Source: Spirochaetota bacterium (GTDB lineage Bacteria > Spirochaetota > GWE2-31-10 > JAFGQB01). From it: a stretch of 39,353 nucleotides of DNA. This document shows, in pieces, positions 34,161 to 39,353 of the stretch. The stretch's first letter is position 1, and each line of letters opens with the position of its first letter. Where the stretch lies: contig JAFGQB010000233.1 in the NCBI GenBank assembly GCA_016935915.1, positions 1-39,353 on the forward strand, written 5' to 3'. Below the pieces are notes generated by a model that saw only the letters and a list, made by a program, of their open reading frames with translations, was not told the origin of the DNA and searched no databases. The position numbers were made by a program, and so were the translations under genes.

Positions 34161-35114
34161 TTAATTCAAATTTAAATAGTAGTTCAATTCATTGACTGTA
34201 TAGAGCTTGCTTCCTTCTGCTTTTATGATATTCAAAAACAGCATAAGTGAAAGCATTTTTTCGATAATTCCTAAAAACCTCCCCTCATCAATTTTGATAA
34301 AAAAAGGCTGATCCTTAAATTTCATCATATTGTCAAAAAAATATTTTATTACTTCCTCAAAATCAGTACCGGGATTATTATTAATGTAAAACTCTGCTGA
34401 TGGTATCAAGGTATTAATTAAGATTGATTCCGGATTATTTTCAAGCTTTTTTATTTTTTTTAATAAAGCGTTGATATTTTCTTCATTATTGATCAATTTA
34501 TCTCCATGACCTGGATAAATAACAGCAGGTTTAAATGTGAGTAATTTTTCATAACTTGATTTTAATTCACTTAAAGATTTTTCCAGATCCTGATAATAAT
34601 CAAGCTGTGTAATTACTTTATTGTATATTAAATCTCCTGTAAAAAAAATATTTTTATTCTCTAAATATATTACAACAGAATCAATTGTATGTCCCGGTGT
34701 ATAAAATAATTTCAGTTTGATATCCGTTAAATCAATTTCAAACTTATCATCGATTAAATAATCCGGGAAATATTTGGTGAATTCAATTTCGGCGCCTTTC
34801 AACACTTTAACTTTTTCCCTGATTTCATTGTAATCTTTATACTTTTTATGAGCGGCAATTTTGATTTTTGTATTTTTTTCCTTTAAAAAGGCGTTAGCGC
34901 CGTTATGATCGCCATGAGAATGAGTATTTATAATATAATCTATTTCGGCAAGATCAATACCGTTTTGCTTAAAAAAATTTATATTTTTTTCTGCTTCCAA
35001 GGGATGACCGGTATCAATAATTGCCTTTTTTTTAAAATCGAGATAATATATATTACAGCTGTTAATCCCTTTCAGCATAAATATTTTATCTTCTATCTTG
35101 TAAAATCGATCCAT
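34161..35114 (-). CDS. Metallo-beta-lactamase-fold hydrolase
   Basis: A 317-residue protein. The zinc-binding motif HxHxDH is at 65-70 (HSHGDH). TPGHTIDSVVIYL and FFTGDLIYN give the further His and the bridging Asp, and IYPGHGDKL the last His. The C-terminal 90 residues (FINTLIP, ADVINYFF-like helices, ending LYTVNELNYYLN) look like the winged-helix tail of LACTB2/glyoxalase II-like proteins. It would be a cytoplasmic hydrolase of thioesters or related bonds; the exact substrate is unknown. It lies 40 bases upstream of DAHP synthase on the reverse strand, so the order of transcription is DAHP synthase first, then this gene. Confidence 0.88.
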   Translation of the reverse strand: MDRFYKIEDKIFMLKGINSCNIYYLDFKKKAIIDTGHPLEAEKNINFFKQNGIDLAEIDYIINTHSHGDHNGANAFLKEKNTKIKIAAHKKYKDYNEIREKVKVLKGAEIEFTKYFPDYLIDDKFEIDLTDIKLKLFYTPGHTIDSVVIYLENKNIFFTGDLIYNKVITQLDYYQDLEKSLSELKSSYEKLLTFKPAVIYPGHGDKLINNEENINALLKKIKKLENNPESILINTLIPSAEFYINNNPGTDFEEVIKYFFDNMMKFKDQPFFIKIDEGRFLGIIEKMLSLMLFLNIIKAEGSKLYTVNELNYYLNLN

Positions 35115-35153
35115 AATTGTCCTAAAATCATTTAAAAAAAATATGATAATCCT

Positions 35154-36197
35154 TTAATTTAATTTATCATAAGCATACATTATGTACTCTTCTGTTTCCT
35201 TCCATCCGATGCATTCATCCGTTATTGAAACTCCGTATTTGATATCTTTAACATTTTCACCTATCTTTTGACTTCCGCAGTATAAATTGCTTTCTATCAT
35301 AAAACCTATTATTGATTCAGTTCCATTGATCCTTTGATTAATTAAAGATTTTAATACTCTGAACTGTTTATTGGCTTTTTTGCCTGAATTTTCATGACTG
35401 CAGTCGACCATAATTACAGGTTCCAAATTTACATTTTTCATTAATTCCTCTGTTTCTTCTATATTTTCCTCATGATAATTTGGACCTGATTTGCCGCCCC
35501 TTAAAATAACATGGGTCATTTTATTACCGTTGGTATTAATTATGCAGGTCATGCCATTCTGATCAATGCCGATGAAACAATGATGATGACGGGCTGATTC
35601 CATGGCGTCAACAGCAAGTTTTATATTGCCGCTTGTGCCGTTTTTAAAACCTATGGGCATTGATAGACCGCTTGTCATTTCTCTATGTGTCTGACTTTCA
35701 GTTGTTCTTGCACCTATAGCAGCCCATGAAATTTGATCTGAAATATATTGTGGAATAATCGGATCCAGCATTTCTGAACCTGCAGGAAGCCCCATAGAAT
35801 TAATCCGGAATAAAATCTTTCTTGCGATCTTTAAACCTTCCTCAATGTTATAACTACCGTTGATAAAAGGATCAGTTATGATACCTTTCCATCCAATTGT
35901 AGTCCTTGGCTTTTCAAAATAAACCCTCATTACAATAAAAATTTTATCCGATACTTTTTTGCTTAATTTATATAATTTTTCGGCATAATCCATTGCGCTT
36001 TTTTCATCATGAATGGAGCATGGACCGATTACAGCCAATAATCTTTTATCTTTTTTTTGAATTATTTCCCTTATTACCCTTCTGCTCTCCGAAACTATTT
36101 TATTTGTCTCTTCAGTCATGGGATAGAGTTTTTTTAATTCAAAGGGAGTAATAATAGGCTTTAGACTGGAAATATTGATATCATCTATCTTTTTCAT
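35154..36197 (-). CDS. 3-deoxy-7-phosphoheptulonate (DAHP) synthase, AroG/F/H type
   Basis: A 347-residue type I-alpha DAHP synthase, the first step of the shikimate pathway (PEP plus erythrose 4-phosphate). Motifs: LLAVIGPCSIHDEKSAMDYA, RVYFEKPRTTIGWKG, WAAIGARTTESQTHREM, GFKNGTSGNIKLAVDAM, HVILRGGKSGPNY (substrate Arg and Lys) and MVDCSHENSGKK (metal-site His). The metal Cys sits in GPCS. Length is normal for E. coli-type enzymes. Which aromatic amino acid inhibits it cannot be said. No trp/phe/tyr genes are nearby, so it stands outside a pathway operon. Confidence 0.95.
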   Translation of the reverse strand: MKKIDDINISSLKPIITPFELKKLYPMTEETNKIVSESRRVIREIIQKKDKRLLAVIGPCSIHDEKSAMDYAEKLYKLSKKVSDKIFIVMRVYFEKPRTTIGWKGIITDPFINGSYNIEEGLKIARKILFRINSMGLPAGSEMLDPIIPQYISDQISWAAIGARTTESQTHREMTSGLSMPIGFKNGTSGNIKLAVDAMESARHHHCFIGIDQNGMTCIINTNGNKMTHVILRGGKSGPNYHEENIEETEELMKNVNLEPVIMVDCSHENSGKKANKQFRVLKSLINQRINGTESIIGFMIESNLYCGSQKIGENVKDIKYGVSITDECIGWKETEEYIMYAYDKLN

Positions 36198-36303
36198 AGC
36201 TAATGATTATAATTAAGAAAAATTTTTAAGTCAATAATATTTAATAAGATTTATGTAATTTTTATTATATATACAATTATCAAAAAAATTAAGTTTTTAA
36301 ACA

Positions 36304-36334
36304 ATTAACAAGGGGCTTTAAACCCCTTGTTAAT
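36304..36334 (-). terminator. Intrinsic terminator of the FKBP gene
   Basis: ATTAACAAGGGG and CCCCTTGTTAAT pair perfectly over 12 bp around a seven-base loop, starting nine bases after the FKBP stop. On the minus strand a TGTTTAAAAAC tail follows. It also may stop leftward read-through into DAHP synthase. Confidence 0.85.
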
Positions 36335-36342
36335 CATCATAA

Positions 36343-37065
36343 TTAATTAGGTTCAATACCGACTAGCTCTACTTCAAAAATTAATACACTATTCGGCGGT
36401 ATGACTCCCTGACTTCCCATTTCTCCATATCCCAATTCTGATGGTATGAATATCTCCCATTTGGAACCGACACTCATAAGCTGTAATGCTTCCTGCCATC
36501 CTTTAATCACTCCTGAAACAGGATATGCAGCAGGTCTGCCAAGATTGTAAGAACTTTCAAATTCTGTTCCGTCTATTAATTTTCCGATATAATTTACTTT
36601 TACAACTTCGGATAATTTTGGCTTATTGCCTTTGCCTTCTTTTAAAATCTTATATTGTACACCGCTGGGTAAAACTATAATGTTTGCATCACTTTTGTTT
36701 TTTTCTAGATATTCCATTCCAGCTTTCTTGTTGAAATCAGCTTCGTCCTGTTTTTTTTCCGTCAATACTTTCTCCATATCCATCATTATCATTTTTATCT
36801 CATCAGATGAATATTTTGATTTGCTTCCTGACATACCTTCTCTAAATCCGTCTAAAAAAATTTTCTCGTCAATCTCAATTAAACTTCTTGAAATACTATT
36901 ACCAATATTATGACCTATTGAATAGCTTACCTTTCCTTTTAAATCAGAACTAAAATACGATTTCTTTTCATCTGCAGTTTTATTATCTGATGATTTTTTG
37001 CAATTTATGACGTTTGTTAATAATAAAATGACAGATAAAATAACTAAAAAATAATTAATTTTCAT
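36343..37065 (-). CDS. FKBP-type peptidyl-prolyl isomerase lipoprotein (Mip/FkpA-like)
   Basis: A 240-residue protein. The signal segment MKINYFLVILSVILLLTNVINC ends in a relaxed lipobox with Asn before Cys, as is tolerated in spirochaetes. Residues 40-130 form the FKBP_N helical dimerisation domain (SYSIGHNIGNSI, FLDGFREGMSG). Residues 135-239 are the FKBP domain: LPSGVQYKILKEGKG, VVKVNYIGKLIDGTEFESS, GVIKGWQEALQLMSVGSKWEIFIP, YGEMGSQGVIPPNSVLIFEVEL. It assists folding of exported proteins in the periplasm or at the outer membrane. It has a sigma-70 promoter with a T10 tract in its spacer and a clear terminator, so it is monocistronic. Confidence 0.93.
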   Translation of the reverse strand: MKINYFLVILSVILLLTNVINCKKSSDNKTADEKKSYFSSDLKGKVSYSIGHNIGNSISRSLIEIDEKIFLDGFREGMSGSKSKYSSDEIKMIMMDMEKVLTEKKQDEADFNKKAGMEYLEKNKSDANIIVLPSGVQYKILKEGKGNKPKLSEVVKVNYIGKLIDGTEFESSYNLGRPAAYPVSGVIKGWQEALQLMSVGSKWEIFIPSELGYGEMGSQGVIPPNSVLIFEVELVGIEPN

Positions 37066-37211
37066 ATATTTTTCCTTTCTTAATAAAATTAAACTTGTTT
37101 ATAATTATTATTTTTTAATAAAATAATAAAGAGAGTCTTTTATACAGAAAAATTAAAAGCAGTTAATTATGTTAAAAGGATAATTAATCTAACTTTTAAA
37201 ATACACTTATG

Positions 37212-37240
37212 TTTATAATCCTTTAAAAAAAAAATGTCAA
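37212..37240 (-). promoter_or_regulatory. Sigma-70-type promoter of the FKBP gene with T10 tract in spacer
   Basis: On the minus strand TTGACA (37235-37240) and TATAAA (37212-37217) are spaced by 17 bases, ten of which are a single T run. The -35 element overlaps the stop codon of the transposase remnant, so the IS relic supplies half the promoter. Confidence 0.6.
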
Positions 37241-37634
37241 TTCGTAAATTTTTCTTTTTTAATCATTTGGCTTGCCATTTCATACGGTTCCTGCATTGTC
37301 ACATAACATGCAATTTCTTTTACATCCGGCAAGATTTGATCTTTTAGCCATGGATATTCTTTTTCGATTGGAAAATACCCGCCAGATTTTGATTTATAAT
37401 ATGATCTTGATAAAGTTACTTCCCCAAGAATCGTTAAGAATTTTTTTTTAAATGATCATGAAAACGATAATCTTTTTGATTTTCTTCTTTTATTTTTGTC
37501 CCCTTATAACCGTTTCCTATTTCTTCTGTAAACCAATTTTCATAAATTTTATCATATATTATTGTGTAATTATAATATTTTTTTACCCAAAAAATAAAAT
37601 TACACCCGTTATTTATTAAATTTATTTTAAACAC
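37237..37634 (-). pseudogene. Remnant of ISKra4/UPF0236-like transposase N-terminal part
   Basis: Two minus-strand frames join across an A9 run (37441-37449). The first reads YENWFTEEIGNGYKGTKI and FHDHLKK, and the second FLTILGEVTLSRSYYKSKSG then GYFPIEKEYPWLKDQILPDV, KEIACYVTMQEPYEMASQMI and a stop at 37237. The block VTLxRxYYxxxxGGYxPxD, then a helix of the type KEIAxxVxMxEPYExAS, is how ISKra4-family (UPF0236-like) transposases continue after their N-terminus. One extra A would restore a single frame. The catalytic part is missing, so this is a dead relic. The most N-terminal portion is uncertain. Confidence 0.6.
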
Positions 37635-37862
37635 ATTTATAAATTGTTTTCTTAATCTGTCATCCTGAGCTTCCCTTTGTCATTTATTTGAACGAAGAGA
37701 CCGCAGAGGGGAGAGGGAGTGTCGTAGAGAGCTGTGGCTTTTTGAGAGTTGCAGCCTTAAATGTTAAAAAAATAATAATTCTTTTTAAGTTAAAACCATT
37801 GATATAAACCAACAATTTATTTATAATTTGAATTACTAAAACATAGTTAAGGACTTCCGTTT
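37635..37862. other. Intergenic region with GC-rich, purine-rich patch
   Basis: This stretch between the transposase remnant and the restriction-modification gene has an unusual patch (about 37659-37760): GTCATCCTGAGC at 37659-37670, then GAACGAAGAGACCGCAGAGG and a run of GGGAGAGGGAG. The first motif resembles a dispersed repeat that I recall from many bacterial genomes. No gene is seen here. AAGGA, nine bases before the ATG at 37863, is the SD for the next gene. Confidence 0.45.
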
Positions 37863-39353
37863 ATGACAATAAATGAAGGAAAATTATTGATTGAACAAAA
37901 AGTTGAAGATTTCAATAAAAACGAAAAACAGTATTTATCTAAAACATTTCAGGAAACTGAAGTAAGGACACGGTTCATTGATCCTTTTTTTCAGGCTCTT
38001 GGATGGGATTTTAATCAGACAAATATATCAAAACATCTCTGGGATGTTCACAGGGAGTATTCTCAAAAAGACAACTCCAATACAAAAAAGCCCGATTATG
38101 CATTTAATATAAGCGGCAAATTAAAGTTCTTTGTTGAAGCTAAGGCACCCTGGGTTCTGCTTACGGATAAGGTTCCTGTTTTTCAGGCAAAAAGATATGC
38201 CTATTCGACAAACGGCAAGGCTCCTGTTGTTATAATAACCGACTTTCAGGAATTCAGGGTATTTAATGCAATTGAAAGACCAATTTTTGATAATCCTCTG
38301 CAGGGACTTATAAAAGAACTTGATCTAAAGTATAATAATTATCTCACCAAATGGGATTTGATATACGGCAATTTTTCCAAAGAAGCAGTGATGTCCGGCA
38401 GTATTGATAAACTCATCGGAAAAATCACAAAAGAGACAAAAACTCTTGATAAAGAGTTTCTATCCGATTTAATTATTTTCAGGGAATTACTTGCCAAAAA
38501 TATTGCAATAAGGAACAAGGAACTTTCAGTTGATATTATCAATGAATGTGTTCAGAGAATTCTAGACAGGATAATTTTCATAAGAAACATCGAAGACAGG
38601 GATATCGAAAATGAAATCTTATTTAAAATATCGGAAAGCAAAGACAATGTATATAAAAGCCTGCTTCCGGTCTTTTCCAAACTCAATGACGATTATAACG
38701 GATTATTGTTCAAGCCGGATATAAGTGATAAGGTCATTATTGATGATGATATAATAAGGAAAATTATAAAAAACCTTTATCCTCCTCATTCTCCTTTTCA
38801 ATTTGATATTATAGAACCTGAAATTCTAGGACGAATTTATGAAAAGTTTTTAGGCAGTAAAATAAGATTAACAGAATCTCATCAGGCAAAAGTCGAAGAA
38901 AAACCTGAAGTCCGACACGCAGGCGGTGTTTTTTATACGCCTCAATTCATAGTGGAAAACATAGTTTTTAATACAGTGGGTAAAATACTTACTGAAAATA
39001 AAATGACTCCGGAAGATGTCGAAAAGATCAAGATCCTTGATCCCGCCTGCGGATCAGGCAGTTTTTTACTCGGAGCTTTCGATTACTTAATAAAATACCA
39101 TGAAAACTGGTACAGAAACAATAAATCATCCAGGAAATATAAAGATGACTTTTTTGAAACACAGGAAGGAGAAATCAGACTTTCAGTAAAGAAAAAAAGC
39201 GACATACTCAAAAATAATTTATTCGGAGCTGACATTGACAGGGAAGCAACCGAAGTTGCAATAATGTCCTTGTATTTAAAGCTTCTTGATCAGGGATTTG
39301 ATAAAGGACAGGGGCTATTATTTTTAAGAGGTCATATACTGCCGGAAATGAGC
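37863..39353 (+). CDS. Type IIG-like restriction-modification enzyme, 3'-truncated by window end
   Basis: The frame is open for 497 codons to the last base, so the gene continues beyond the window. The N-terminal nuclease domain has the PD-(D/E)xK signature P77-D78 and E92-A-K94 (KPDYAF, FFVEAKAP), like HSDR_N/Type IIG nucleases. A helical linker follows at 150-350, then an N6-adenine DNA methyltransferase domain: GGVFYTPQFIVENIV (motif X), ILDPACGSGSFLLGAF (motif I, 391-406) and LFGADIDREATEVAIMSLYL. The catalytic NPPY and target-recognition domain lie outside the window. A single chain that both cuts and methylates fits Eco57I-type Type IIG enzymes. It sits next to a transposase relic, consistent with mobile defence DNA. 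Confidence 0.9.
   Translation, partial: MTINEGKLLIEQKVEDFNKNEKQYLSKTFQETEVRTRFIDPFFQALGWDFNQTNISKHLWDVHREYSQKDNSNTKKPDYAFNISGKLKFFVEAKAPWVLLTDKVPVFQAKRYAYSTNGKAPVVIITDFQEFRVFNAIERPIFDNPLQGLIKELDLKYNNYLTKWDLIYGNFSKEAVMSGSIDKLIGKITKETKTLDKEFLSDLIIFRELLAKNIAIRNKELSVDIINECVQRILDRIIFIRNIEDRDIENEILFKISESKDNVYKSLLPVFSKLNDDYNGLLFKPDISDKVIIDDDIIRKIIKNLYPPHSPFQFDIIEPEILGRIYEKFLGSKIRLTESHQAKVEEKPEVRHAGGVFYTPQFIVENIVFNTVGKILTENKMTPEDVEKIKILDPACGSGSFLLGAFDYLIKYHENWYRNNKSSRKYKDDFFETQEGEIRLSVKKKSDILKNNLFGADIDREATEVAIMSLYLKLLDQGFDKGQGLLFLRGHILPEMS

Noticed and set aside
1-39353. CRISPR arrays, tRNA or rRNA genes
   Set aside because: I looked for regularly spaced repeats, tRNA T-loop sequences (GGTTCGAnTCC) and conserved rRNA segments and saw none.

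Overview
The window looks like an AT-rich bacterial chromosome segment, most likely from a spirochaete-type organism, though taxonomy cannot be proved here. The clues are several lipoproteins with relaxed lipoboxes, OmpA-like proteins lacking the usual diaminopimelate-binding Asp, cytoplasmic LacI-type sensors fused to HD-GYP or SpoIIE/PP2C outputs, TTG starts with good Shine-Dalgarno (SD) sites, and classical TTGACA/TATAAT-like promoters. It contains no tRNA, rRNA or CRISPR array that I could find.

Layout. (1) 1-8184: a very AT-rich surface-glycan block with two SAM methyltransferases, three NAD-dependent sugar epimerase/dehydratases (two resembling CDP-paratose/tyvelose 2-epimerases), a GT4 and a GT2 glycosyltransferase, a radical-SAM protein and a decayed SPASM fragment. 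Its free-standing genes lack SD sites and have TATA-like boxes about 20-37 bases upstream of the ATG, unlike the rest of the window. It therefore looks horizontally acquired (possibly archaeal), or the contig is chimeric. (2) 8227-11698: a GH105 unsaturated glucuronyl/galacturonyl hydrolase convergent with a LacI-like/HD-GYP protein. (3) 11791-14748: purL. (4) 14843-21233: a three-gene signalling operon, GAF-HD-GYP, then a LacI-like/PP2C with a degenerate active site and a displaced start, then an intact LacI-like/PP2C. (5) 21323-21470: a dense cluster of inverted repeats that can fold as a three-way junction flanked by two hairpins, ahead of a lipoprotein gene. (6) 22512-25708: nitroreductase, small histidine kinase, a decayed Cys-rich gene, and a BchE-like radical-SAM protein. 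(7) 25913-27031: a perR-rbr peroxide-stress operon with a promoter overlapped by a PerR-box-like site and a 16-bp inverted repeat. (8) 27158-32571: cell-envelope genes, namely a membrane protein, two OmpA-like proteins and two tandem paralogous beta-propeller lipoproteins. (9) 32739-37065: Nudix hydrolase, secreted EEP nuclease/phosphatase-like protein, metallo-beta-lactamase-fold hydrolase, DAHP synthase, and an FKBP-type lipoprotein isomerase. (10) 37237-39353: a transposase remnant, a GC-rich spacer, and the start of a Type IIG-like restriction-modification gene that runs off the right edge.

How the genes work together. The central theme is ligand sensing coupled to c-di-GMP turnover and Ser/Thr dephosphorylation. 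Three proteins carry a LacI-type ligand-binding domain without a DNA-binding domain, all ending in a shared YRESCGC motif. They feed either an HD-GYP phosphodiesterase or a PP2C phosphatase, and one lies beside a polysaccharide-degrading enzyme. The most unusual signals are the structured intergenic RNA candidate, the degenerate PP2C paralog with its A9 tract between an SD/TTG start and the open frame, and the contrast in start-site architecture between the left 8.2 kb and the remainder.
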